A DNA stretch of 36,541 bases, taken from contig JAJQCZ010000026.1 in NCBI GenBank assembly GCA_021202465.1, positions 1-36,541 of the forward strand, written 5' to 3'. Each line of letters opens with the position of its first letter. Positions within the stretch are counted from its first letter, which is position 1. This document shows, in pieces, positions 11,404 to 18,689 of this stretch. Both the position numbers and the translations under genes were made by a program. The notes under the pieces were generated by a model. It saw nothing but the letters and a program-made list of their open reading frames with translations. It searched no databases and had not been told where the DNA came from. This DNA is from Lachnospiraceae bacterium. GTDB taxonomy: Bacteria > Bacillota > Clostridia > Lachnospirales > Lachnospiraceae.

Positions 11404-11673
11404 ATGCAGAAAAAAGAAAAAGCCCAGGGCTTCAAATATGATTTTACGCCGTCGGAACTGAAAACTCTGCTGCTCCATTCAAAGAAATGCCCGGAATGTG
11501 CAGGAAAACTTTCAAAAGAAAAAACCTGTGAGATGGTCAAAGGCGAAGATGTCAATTCATCGTCAGATCCGTTCTTTGTCTCCAATATACGGGTCAACCA
11601 CTACGGATACATTTTCCGGTGCCAGCAATGCAGGAAGGTATTTACTCTTGCAGAGCTTGCAGATCGGCGTTAA
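11404..11673 (+). CDS. small zinc-ribbon-like protein of unknown function
   Basis: An 89-residue protein with two Cys pairs, CPEC near residue 31 and CQQC near residue 77, that could bind one zinc in a ribbon fold. The rest is charged with no membrane segment. GGAG lies 10 nt before the ATG. It follows the ProX gene in the same direction and may be co-transcribed, but a role in tRNA editing or translation is only a guess. I do not recognise a named family. Confidence 0.65.
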   Translation: MQKKEKAQGFKYDFTPSELKTLLLHSKKCPECAGKLSKEKTCEMVKGEDVNSSSDPFFVSNIRVNHYGYIFRCQQCRKVFTLAELADRR

Positions 11674-11705
11674 TTATCATACTTCCTCCCTCTCTGTAAG
11701 TGGAT

Positions 11706-12110
11706 TCATTCTCCTGTCAATATGCTACAGCAGTTTTCGACCTCACGCACCCATCTCTGCGGATAGTAAACCAGCAATTCTTCGTGTTGCAAGTCATGGC
11801 GGATTACATCCGGGTCAGTAAAGTGCTGCCGATAGGGAAGGTGCTCCGCATCCGCCACCTCAAAGGTGAGATTGTCGGGATAATTGCCCTTCTTCGCCTC
11901 TTTAATCATTCCATCGGAGTAGTCCGTGGCGATCATTTTATGCGTGGCTTGGGCGACGTGCTTTGCCAGCAGGCCGGGGCCGGTGGCAGCTTCCAGCACA
12001 TCCTTGCCCTGGATGACCCGGGAAATACGCTCATACATCAAGGCATAGGCCTTACGGTCGCCCCGCATGGCTTTCTCATAAATCGGGGCGTAGAAGTCCC
12101 ATATCTTTTT
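11706..12110 (-). pseudogene. truncated class I SAM methyltransferase
   Basis: The N-terminal part reads KKIWDFYAPIYEKAMRGDRK, then motif I as VLEAATGPGLLAKHVA and TDYSDGMIKEAKK, then FEVADAEHLPY, all typical of small-molecule methyltransferases. At that point the expected FD(V/I)V motif and the C-terminal half are missing and an unrelated tail (about 40 residues ending in LTGE) takes over. At the 5' side no good in-frame start exists: the GTG with a GAGG site at about 12130 runs into a stop in another frame. So both ends are damaged. It lies downstream of other damaged genes of the same direction. Confidence 0.75.
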
Positions 12111-12141
12111 ATTTATAGCCGCTCACCTCGTTGCCGCTATT

Positions 12142-12500
12142 TTACAGCAGAGAGATAATTTCCTCCTGCGCCTGTTTCCCCTCTGGATAAAAGGCAAAGG
12201 TCGGATAGCAGTGGCACAGTCCCTGCCCGATGTGAAATGCACAGGGTGCGCCATATTTCTCAAACGCTTTGGCGAAGTAAGGCGCTTCGGCATACAGCAC
12301 CTCATTGCTCCCATAGTAAAAATGTGTCATCGGGAAATTTGTAAAATCTCCCTGGATGCCGGATAGCATATAGTCCGGCACCTGCTCACCATGCTCCATG
12401 ATCTTCCGCACTGTCGTCATAAAAACAGCATCTACCAAAATATCTTTAGGTGATAACTCCGCCATCCTTTTCCGCTCCCCGTCGCTGAACGCACACTCAT
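12142..12500 (-). pseudogene. alpha/beta hydrolase, N-terminal half deleted
   Basis: An ATG at 12500 with AAGGAGG 8 nt upstream overlaps the stop of the preceding gene (ATGA), as an intact operon gene would. After a few codons the frame is wrong, and the sequence continues in another frame as the C-terminal part of an alpha/beta-hydrolase-3-type esterase: DGERKRMAELSPKDILVD, GDFTNFPMTHFYYGSNEVL and GLCHCYPTFAF with the catalytic His region. The HGG and GxSxG parts are absent. This is best explained by one internal deletion that left the start and the last ~110 codons. Confidence 0.75.
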
Positions 12501-13192
12501 GCTTTTTTCCTCCTTCCGCAGAATATTCTGGCTCCTGATCTCCCACATATCAGTATGCTCCCGAACCACAGCACCATGCTCTCGCTCATCAGGCCGTTGG
12601 TAAAAGCCAGGTGAAACGCACTGTCCGGCATAAGCAGGGTGATAAGCTTCAACACAAGATAGAAAATCAGCGGATTGGACAAAGCCATCTGCCGGGGCAA
12701 GATGCTCTGTTTTCTCAGTACCAGCCAGCCCCAATAGAGGTATGGCGGCAGCATCAATGCCTCGCTCACCAGGACGAGCCAGGAAAAATGAGAAAATATC
12801 GCCTCCGAAACCGGAATGGCAGCGGATGCGTACCCGTTCCCGCTCATCCAGGCGAAACCATATAGAATCATGATGTAAAACAGATGCAGGCAAAGCCATG
12901 GGGTCAGGCTGAATACGGTCAGATAGTGATAAATTCTCTGTTTTCTCTCTCCTTTAATCAGTTCCCCAATCGCAAACAGTGCGATCCCATACAGGACGAT
13001 GCCAGGGATGGCCAGCGCCATGGCCAGATTGTTGCGCCAGGGAGCAATTTCAGCCGCTCCTGCCGTCAGCCAGGAGATCGTCCCAGAATAGGATGTGTCG
13101 CCGTAGAGCATAAGCCAATCTCCCACACCAAAGCATACACAGCCCAGCAACCCGCAGGGAATGGCGAGTGTAATCTTTTTATAATTTGACAT
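12497..13192 (-). CDS. multi-pass membrane protein (DUF6796-like)
   Basis: A 231-residue protein with about six hydrophobic segments, starting with TLAIPCGLLGCVCFGVGDWLMLY; the GDWLMLYG motif and the late HLAFTNGLMSES resemble an uncharacterised Clostridia family that I recall as DUF6796. GAGG lies 8 nt before the ATG. The reading frame is open to the end, but the last ~15 residues (GRSGARIFCGRRKKA) are polar and may come from a changed 3' end. It lies between a membrane-protein fragment and a broken hydrolase gene in one orientation. Function is unknown. Confidence 0.7.
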   Translation of the reverse strand: MSNYKKITLAIPCGLLGCVCFGVGDWLMLYGDTSYSGTISWLTAGAAEIAPWRNNLAMALAIPGIVLYGIALFAIGELIKGERKQRIYHYLTVFSLTPWLCLHLFYIMILYGFAWMSGNGYASAAIPVSEAIFSHFSWLVLVSEALMLPPYLYWGWLVLRKQSILPRQMALSNPLIFYLVLKLITLLMPDSAFHLAFTNGLMSESMVLWFGSILICGRSGARIFCGRRKKA

Positions 13193-13217
13193 TTTTCTTT
13201 CCTCTTTTCTCGTCGCT

Positions 13218-13496
13218 TTACCAAATCCACGTCATCATTAGGGAAACGAGTACCCCTCCCACGGCAAACACCGGCAGCATAGGCAACATGGCCTTCACAT
13301 GGAACCATTTCTGATGATACTCTCTGTCCATGTCCTCCGTCCCCGGCAGGCGCACCCGTTTGATGTTGGCGAATAGCACCCAGTCGAGAAAGCAGGTGTC
13401 AAACGTCGCCAGCACAATCATGTAGCCATACACCTGCAGAAGCCCATCTACGAAGGTTTCCGCTCCCGCTATATGCGCCATCATGGACACGCTCAT
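13218..13496 (-). CDS. short membrane protein, probably a truncated gene
   Basis: A 92-residue reading frame with two hydrophobic segments (VYGYMIVLATFDTCFLDWVLF and a C-terminal LPMLPVFAVGGVLVSLMMTWIW) joined by a loop containing RLPGTEDMDREYHQKWFHVK. It looks like the C-terminal half of a larger four-helix membrane protein, with the first half lost or shortened. The ATG overlaps the stop of the methyltransferase gene (ATGA), so translation may still be coupled. I cannot tell whether it is functional. Confidence 0.5.
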   Translation of the reverse strand: MSVSMMAHIAGAETFVDGLLQVYGYMIVLATFDTCFLDWVLFANIKRVRLPGTEDMDREYHQKWFHVKAMLPMLPVFAVGGVLVSLMMTWIW

Positions 13497-14188
13497 TGGT
13501 TGTACGCCCCCTTCTGGCAGGTAAAGCAGGCTATAGATTTCACAGTGCTAAACTCTACTGCCTCATACTGTTGTTCCAGCCGCTGTTTCAGACTGTCCGC
13601 CGTTTCATAGGGTGGGGTGAAGAACCCTTTCGGTTCATAGAGATGCCGGATGAACCAATCTGTCCGGGCCGTTTCCCCGGCAACGTAAAAACAACCGCAG
13701 AAACAGCCGCCGGGCTTTAAGACCCGAAACACTTCCCGGTAAGCCGCTTCTTTATCGGGGAAAGTATGAAATCCATTGAGAGAAAGTACGATGTCAAAGC
13801 TGCTGTCCGGGAAGGGCAAATTCCCCACATCCCCTTGATGAAAGCGGACATGGGTCAGCCTGCCCCGTTTTGCTCTTCTTTGCGCACGGGACATCATGTC
13901 CTCGGAATAATCCAGACAGGTGATGTTCGCATCAGGGAGTTTTTGATAAATCGGCATGGTCAGCACGCCGGTACCCACCGGCACCTCCAGCAACGAACCT
14001 GAGAAATCCTCTGGAATACCGGAAAGCGCACGGGGCAAATACGCACCGCATTCTGTCTGCCCCATATCCCACACCAGTCTGCATACAGCTTTGCCCAGCA
14101 GGGTAGAACAGGTGATCATGCCATCATATAAAGTCGCTTCTTTACCCAATGCTTGATACGCGGATTTAATTTCCTCGTGTTTGTTCAT
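13493..14188 (-). CDS. SAM-dependent class I methyltransferase
   Basis: Complete 231-residue methyltransferase. Motif I reads LLEVPVGTGVLT, motif II CLDYSEDM, followed by GDVGNLPFPDSSFDIVLSLNG (a longer acidic/FDIV block) and VLKPGG. The acceptor cannot be predicted; such enzymes in Clostridia act on small molecules, quinone-like compounds or metalloids. A ribosome site GGGGAG lies 8 nt before the ATG. It has a strong promoter with an operator-like dyad and heads a row of minus-strand genes, most of which are damaged. Confidence 0.88.
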   Translation of the reverse strand: MNKHEEIKSAYQALGKEATLYDGMITCSTLLGKAVCRLVWDMGQTECGAYLPRALSGIPEDFSGSLLEVPVGTGVLTMPIYQKLPDANITCLDYSEDMMSRAQRRAKRGRLTHVRFHQGDVGNLPFPDSSFDIVLSLNGFHTFPDKEAAYREVFRVLKPGGCFCGCFYVAGETARTDWFIRHLYEPKGFFTPPYETADSLKQRLEQQYEAVEFSTVKSIACFTCQKGAYNQ

Positions 14189-14212
14189 GCCATTCTCTCC
14201 CCTTTATTAATT

Positions 14213-14228
14213 GTTAGCCTTGGCTAAC
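14213..14228. promoter_or_regulatory. operator-like dyad at methyltransferase start site
   Basis: Perfect 7-bp arms GTTAGCC and GGCTAAC with a 2-bp centre, placed over the expected transcription start of the methyltransferase gene. This geometry fits repression by a TetR- or MarR-type dimer. No such regulator gene is present in the window. Confidence 0.65.
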
Positions 14229-14232
14229 TCAT

Positions 14233-14261
14233 ATTGTAACAGATACTAAGGGAAAAATCAA
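14233..14261 (-). promoter_or_regulatory. sigma-A promoter of methyltransferase gene
   Basis: On the minus strand TTGATT (14261-14256) and TACAAT (14238-14233) are separated by 17 bp. The predicted start near 14226 falls inside the adjacent dyad. Confidence 0.75.
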
Positions 14262-14326
14262 TGCGAAACCTGCTCGATTATGCACCAAATTGAATATCGC
14301 CGGGCGACAAAATGCCGCAAAAATGA

Positions 14327-14369
14327 TGGAGCAAATGCAGGGCAGCACATTCGTCCCGCACTTGCTCCA
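14327..14369. repeat. imperfect long hairpin between fragments
   Basis: Outer arms TGGAGCAA and TTGCTCCA (8 bp) continue inward with TGC/GCA and GGG/CCC pairs broken by small bulges. It lies between the methyltransferase promoter and the FeoB fragment. It could be the scar or end of a small mobile repeat. No flanking duplication was found. Confidence 0.4.
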
Positions 14370-14427
14370 CATAAGGCCGAAAAATTCTAATCGTAAAGAA
14401 ATCTGTCAACGTTCATGAATCACAACA

Positions 14428-14679
14428 TCACCAAAAGATTCCTGCGACATGGTAGATGATGCAGGATAAGACCAGGGCACTCCCTGTGAAAAACAGAGCC
14501 AAACGTACTGTCCATTTGAGTGAATGCGTTTCTCTGTAGGTTGTGGACAGAGCCATCACGCACGGCACATTGAACGAAACCGCAAACAGGAACGCAAGGG
14601 CTTCCGCTTTCGAGATCACTGTGGGCATCACCATCGCCAGCACACTGGAATCGACCCCAACAGCCACAACATAAAGCAA
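14428..14679 (-). pseudogene. feoB: C-terminal fragment of ferrous iron transporter FeoB
   Basis: The frame contains EALAFLFAVSFNVPCVMALSTTYRETHSLKWTVRLAL, a good match in pattern to the last two membrane helices of FeoB (ALAFLxxVxxxxPCVxxxxxxxRETxSxKW). About 60-80 residues remain of a protein of more than 600; the GTPase domain and most of the permease are absent. An inverted repeat and the promoter of the next gene start immediately upstream, marking the break. Confidence 0.7.
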
Positions 14680-14693
14680 TAAGAATATAGCGA

Positions 14694-14740
14694 GTTATCG
14701 CATCACATTTTACATAATTGCAAAAAAGTGATGTGATAAC
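14694..14740. repeat. 18-bp imperfect inverted repeat upstream of ATPase gene
   Basis: The arms GTTATCGCATCACATTTT and AAAAAGTGATGTGATAAC pair at 16 of 18 positions around an 11-nt loop. The right arm abuts the -35 of the ATPase promoter. It could be an operator, a regulatory hairpin or the end of an inserted segment. Confidence 0.6.
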
Positions 14741-14769
14741 TTGTGTTTTTCATTGAACGAGAGTATACT
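14741..14769 (+). promoter_or_regulatory. promoter of AAA/DUF4143 ATPase gene
   Basis: TTGTGT (14741-14746) and TATACT (14764-14769) with 17-bp spacing. The expected start near 14776 leaves a leader of about 27 nt before the chosen ATG at 14803. Confidence 0.65.
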
Positions 14770-14802
14770 GGGAACAACAAACAGATGGGAGTGCCATGGA
14801 AA

Positions 14803-16029
14803 ATGCTGATTAAACGTGAAAAGTATCTGAAAAAGATTCGGCCCTTTTATGATGCTGAGGATATCATCAAGGTAATTACCGGCATTCGTCGATGTGGGAA
14901 GTCCAGCTTAATGCAGACCGTAGCAGAGGAACTGCTAGAGCGTGGAGTTAATCCGGACAATATTATTTATCTTGATCTTGACAGTCGAAAATACAGAAAA
15001 ATCAAAACCGCCGATCAGTTGGAAACACTCATTGAAAGCTGCATCAAAAACGAGGCCTGCAACTATCTGTTCATTGATGAAGTACAAAACGTGACCGGAT
15101 TCGAAGAAGTGATCAATGCATTCCGCACTGACGGCGGATTCTCCATTTTCATCACCGGCTCCAATTCTTATCTGCTCAGTGGCGAACTGATCACGAAACT
15201 TACCGGACGCTATCTGGAATTTGAACTGTTCACGCTAAGCTATGATGAATACCTGCTGTTCAAGCAGTTTTATCAGAAACCCATCGATTCCAACCCGACC
15301 GTGGAATTCAACCGCTATATTCTGAATGGAGGTTTTCCCAGAACAGTTGCCATCGACGATGACCGGGCAAAGCAAACCTATGTTGCAGGAATCATTCAGG
15401 AAATTTTTGAGAAGGACATCCGTCGGCGGGTAAAAGTGAAGGACACTGCGGCATTTGATGCGATAAGAGATTATCTCATTAACAATTTCGGTGCAACCAC
15501 CAGCATAAAAAGTCTGACCGAAGCGTTAGTAAAAAACGGTATCAAAACTACCAGAGCCACGGTATCCAAATATGTCCAGGCCCTGATGGATGCTAAGATT
15601 CTTTATGAATGCAATCGTTTTGACATGAAGTCAAAAAAATCTCTGGCTGGCGCGAAAAAGTATTATCTGGCCGATCTGAATCTGTACTTCTCCCGGAACA
15701 CGGACAATCGGATTAATTATGGTCCAGTGCTGGAAAACATTGTTTATCTCTATGCCCGCAGTCTGGATTACACCATCAGCGTAGGACGAATCGGCAAGCT
15801 GGAGTGTGATTTTATTTTCCGGAGCCCTGCCGGAGACTATTCCTATATGCAGGTGGCCTATACGATCCTGCTCAGCCGGGAAACAGAGGAGCGGGAATAT
15901 CGCCCTCTTGAAGAAATCCGCGACAATTATAACAAATATGTAGGCACAACTGATTATATACTGCAAAAGCGTAATGGCATCCGACACATTAATCTGATTG
16001 ACCACATGGCAACGTGTCAGGTTTTCTAA
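14803..16029 (+). CDS. AAA ATPase with DUF4143 domain
   Basis: ATP-binding protein of about 408 residues. The N-terminal half has Walker A (GIRRCGKSS), Walker B (LFIDEVQN) and the sensor-like FITGSNSYLLSGEL; the C-terminal half is DUF4143, which resembles a degenerate nuclease fold with a winged-helix part (TTSIKSLTEALVKNGIKTT). These proteins are very common in gut anaerobes and their role is not established. The start at 14803 is chosen because MLIKREKYLKK is the usual beginning and because a promoter lies over the earlier GTG at 14743; the ribosome site (GGGAG) is 11 nt away. It is a single gene between damaged sequences. Confidence 0.88.
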   Translation: MLIKREKYLKKIRPFYDAEDIIKVITGIRRCGKSSLMQTVAEELLERGVNPDNIIYLDLDSRKYRKIKTADQLETLIESCIKNEACNYLFIDEVQNVTGFEEVINAFRTDGGFSIFITGSNSYLLSGELITKLTGRYLEFELFTLSYDEYLLFKQFYQKPIDSNPTVEFNRYILNGGFPRTVAIDDDRAKQTYVAGIIQEIFEKDIRRRVKVKDTAAFDAIRDYLINNFGATTSIKSLTEALVKNGIKTTRATVSKYVQALMDAKILYECNRFDMKSKKSLAGAKKYYLADLNLYFSRNTDNRINYGPVLENIVYLYARSLDYTISVGRIGKLECDFIFRSPAGDYSYMQVAYTILLSRETEEREYRPLEEIRDNYNKYVGTTDYILQKRNGIRHINLIDHMATCQVF

Positions 16030-16093
16030 AGCATCGAATTCTGAAAGCATACAAGGCTGGATATGTATTCGAAAATATTATGATGCAGGCGGC

Positions 16094-16137
16094 AAAAAAC
16101 CGGCGCAGCCAATCCCACATTCCGGGCAGCTGCGCCG
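16094..16137 (-). terminator. intrinsic terminator of P-type ATPase operon
   Basis: Perfect 9-bp stem CGGCGCAGC/GCTGCGCCG (16101-16137) with a 19-nt loop. Read on the minus strand it is followed by six Ts (16099-16094). It lies 16 nt after the ATPase stop codon. Confidence 0.85.
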
Positions 16138-16152
16138 ATGCCTGTATTCCAA

Positions 16153-18303
16153 TCAGTCTGTCAGCAGATCCGTCATGCTCTTCATACTGATCAGGATGGT
16201 CGATGTATTATGAAGAAGAGCCGACGTGGCGGGCGGAAGAATCCCCAGCACGCCCAGCAGAATCAGTAATGAGTTAAAGCTGATGATCTGCCGGTAATTG
16301 ACATCAATCCGCTTCATGAGCGCGTCACTGAGGCGTTTCAGGGTCACCAGCGCCCAGAGGTCGTCCGCAGAGATCGTGATATCGGCGACCTCCCGCGCAA
16401 TGGCCGCCCCGTCTGCGATGGCAATGCCTGCATCCGCTTCCGACAGTGCCGGAGAATCATTGATTCCATCCCCGACCATGATCACGTGGCGCCCTTTTCT
16501 GTGTTCTTCCTGAATGAACCTCGCCTTATCCTCCGGCAGCACCTCCGCATAATACGCATCCATTCCGATCTGTTCTGCCACCGCATGCGCCGTGCGCTCG
16601 CTGTCGCCGGTCATCATGACGGTCTTTTCGATCCCCAGCTCTTTTAATTCACGGATTACCTCCGGCGCTTCAAGCCGAATCGGATCTTCGATGCAGATGA
16701 CCGCCGAAAGCACGCCGGAAATGGCAAGATAAAGATGGGAATACTCCGCAGGACGTGCATTAAATTTCTGCTGCTCCTCCTCGGGAACAACACAGCCCTC
16801 ATCCTCAAAAACAAAATGATAGCTGCCGATGACGACTTTTTGCCCGTCTACCATACTGGAAATTCCATGAGCAACTACATATTGGACCTTTGTATGATGC
16901 TCTTCATGGTTCAGTCCTTTTTCCATGGCCGCTTTCACCACGGCATTCGCCATGGAGTGCGGATAGTGTTCTTCCAGACAGGCCGCCAGGCGCAGCATCT
17001 CATCCGCCTGCTGCCCGTGGAAAGGAATCACCTGCGCCACTGTCGGTTCTGCATGCGTCAGCGTTCCGGTCTTGTCAAATACGATCGTGTCTGCCATGGA
17101 TACCGCCTCCAGGAATTTTCCTCCCTTGACGGTGATCTGATGCGCACCGCTCTCTCTCATAGCCGAGAGGACCGCCAGCGGCATGGCCAGCTTGAGTGCG
17201 CAGGAAAAATCGACCATCAGAACAGAAACTGCCTTGGTCACATTACGGGTCAGCAACCAGGTCAGCGCCGTTCCGCCCAGGGTATAAGGCACCAGGCTGT
17301 CCGCCAGATGAGCCGCTTTTGCTTCTGTTGCAGATTTCAATTTCTCGGATTCCTCAATCATCCGCACGATCTTGTCATATTGCGCGCTGCCCGCTGCTTT
17401 TTCCACGCGAATCGCGCATTCGCCTTCCTCAACGACTGTACCGGTATAGGCAGGACTTCCCTCCCTCTTTCGAACAGGCATGGATTCACCGGTAATGGAC
17501 GCCTGATTGACCAGACACTCACCGCTGGTCACCCTGCCGTCAAGCGGGATGACGCCGCCCATACGCACGACGATGCAGTCACCCACCCTGACATCCGATA
17601 CAGGAACAAGAATCTCCTGTATATCTGAGGACGCATTGCTGGAGAATTCACTGCCAGAGGGCTGGCCGCACAGGGGCGAAGCCTCCCTCTGGCGCTGCGA
17701 TTCTACCCGCAGCCAGACCTGATTGGTCCGCAGTGACATTGTCCTCGCCAGGTCATCAACTGACTTCTTGTGCGTCCGCTCCTCCAGGATCTCGCCGATA
17801 TTCAGAAGAAACATGACCGAAGACGCGGTGTCAAAATCGCCTCTTGCCAGTGATACGGCGATCGCTGTCGCATCCAGCGTCTCAACCTGCAGTCTTCTGC
17901 CAAAGAGCGCACGAACACCCCGCCAGATATATTTCACAGATTTTGCCGCAGCGATCACTGCATGCAGGGAAGCCGGGACAAAAAGCTTTAACGCGGCTCT
18001 TCGCAACACCAGAAAGGTAAGTCGGTCCTCAAACTGACGGCTCAGCTCGCGGCCGGTATTTTCCGGCGCCAACACCTCAGCCTTCTCATAACTGAACCGG
18101 CCAAGCGCCGCGATAATGACCGCCCGGTCACACGAAAAAAAGATGACCGCATCTCCGGTACGGTCATAGACTTTCACATCAGTCACGCCCTCTGTCGCGC
18201 GCAGATAGTATTCCAATATGTCCGCCTGCCGCAGACTCATGCCATTCTGCATGGCGTGAATCCGCAGCCTGCCCTTTGATTCATGTAAGATTCTGCATCT
18301 CAT
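16153..18303 (-). CDS. P1B-type metal ATPase, candidate FezB-like (P1B-6)
   Basis: Integral-membrane heavy-metal P-type ATPase of 716 residues. Conserved parts are TGES (271-274, actuator domain), DKTGTLT with phosphorylated Asp410, HPHS-type region (EHYPHSMANAV), and MVGDGINDSPAL. The metal-path motif in the fourth core helix is SCALKLAMP (367-375) instead of CPC, and the N-terminus has a GRLR-containing HMA_2-type domain (residues 1-70) without a CxxC site. These features fit the P1B-6 group that includes the ferrosome ATPase FezB, with iron as the likely ion; that is inference. Residues 201-229 are a polar insertion in the actuator domain that coincides with a DNA palindrome. The start is 3 nt after the stop of the DUF6110-like gene, so translation is probably coupled. 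Confidence 0.9.
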   Translation of the reverse strand: MRCRILHESKGRLRIHAMQNGMSLRQADILEYYLRATEGVTDVKVYDRTGDAVIFFSCDRAVIIAALGRFSYEKAEVLAPENTGRELSRQFEDRLTFLVLRRAALKLFVPASLHAVIAAAKSVKYIWRGVRALFGRRLQVETLDATAIAVSLARGDFDTASSVMFLLNIGEILEERTHKKSVDDLARTMSLRTNQVWLRVESQRQREASPLCGQPSGSEFSSNASSDIQEILVPVSDVRVGDCIVVRMGGVIPLDGRVTSGECLVNQASITGESMPVRKREGSPAYTGTVVEEGECAIRVEKAAGSAQYDKIVRMIEESEKLKSATEAKAAHLADSLVPYTLGGTALTWLLTRNVTKAVSVLMVDFSCALKLAMPLAVLSAMRESGAHQITVKGGKFLEAVSMADTIVFDKTGTLTHAEPTVAQVIPFHGQQADEMLRLAACLEEHYPHSMANAVVKAAMEKGLNHEEHHTKVQYVVAHGISSMVDGQKVVIGSYHFVFEDEGCVVPEEEQQKFNARPAEYSHLYLAISGVLSAVICIEDPIRLEAPEVIRELKELGIEKTVMMTGDSERTAHAVAEQIGMDAYYAEVLPEDKARFIQEEHRKGRHVIMVGDGINDSPALSEADAGIAIADGAAIAREVADITISADDLWALVTLKRLSDALMKRIDVNYRQIISFNSLLILLGVLGILPPATSALLHNTSTILISMKSMTDLLTD
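17653..17693. repeat. palindromic insert inside ATPase coding sequence
   Basis: Perfect 9-bp arms GCCAGAGGG and CCCTCTGGC enclose 23 nt, with further GC pairing inside. It encodes residues about 204-218 of the ATPase, in the middle of a low-complexity insertion that interrupts an otherwise conserved actuator domain. It looks like an in-frame palindromic repeat element. Confidence 0.7.
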
Positions 18304-18306
18304 ACT

Positions 18307-18603
18307 TTATTCTGCCGCAACCTCCGCCGTCTGTCCGCCAAATACATCTGATGCATCCGGAATCTCCTCCGCACACGCCTCCGCCGCACGCTTTTCATTG
18401 ATTGCTTTCGCATCTGCCAGAATATCATCCGCGTTCTCCCGGATGGTCGTCGCGGTCGTCATCACACTCTCTTTCGCACGCAAAACCGCGGCGGTCGTGT
18501 GCGTATAGGCTTTCTTCGCATCCTTGCTGCCCAGGATCTTTACTCCGGCCGTGCCAAACAGAGCACCGCCAACAAACAAGCCTGCTTTACTCCATGCGCT
18601 CAT
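18307..18603 (-). CDS. small DUF6110-like Gly-rich membrane-associated protein
   Basis: A 98-residue protein with one N-terminal hydrophobic, Gly-rich helix (AGLFVGGALFGTAGVKILG) that contains two GxxxG patterns (residues 8-12 and 13-17), followed by a Lys/Ala-rich amphipathic helix and an acidic tail. It resembles a Clostridia family I recall as DUF6110, usually found next to P-type ATPases. AGGAGG lies 8 nt before the ATG. As first gene of the operon, 3 nt before the ATPase, it probably works with it at the membrane, perhaps as a helix that packs or shapes the membrane in a ferrosome-like body. Function is not established. Confidence 0.75.
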   Translation of the reverse strand: MSAWSKAGLFVGGALFGTAGVKILGSKDAKKAYTHTTAAVLRAKESVMTTATTIRENADDILADAKAINEKRAAEACAEEIPDASDVFGGQTAEVAAE

Positions 18604-18671
18604 GCTATTGTCCTCCTGTTTTTCGTCTGTCTATACCGAGATGCTCCTGCGGGCATCCAATGGTTATATGT

Positions 18672-18689
18672 TTTTAACTGCAATTAAAA
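18672..18689. promoter_or_regulatory. operator-like dyad at DUF6110-ATPase promoter
   Basis: TTTTAA and TTAAAA arms flank a central TGCA, giving an 18-bp near-perfect palindrome with one mismatched pair. It overlaps the -10 and the expected start of the operon. It does not match the Fur consensus. Confidence 0.55.

Noticed and set aside
14327-14369. Integron attC site
   Set aside because: Bulged hairpin shape is similar, but the GTTRRRY core and its complement are absent and there is no integrase or cassette gene.
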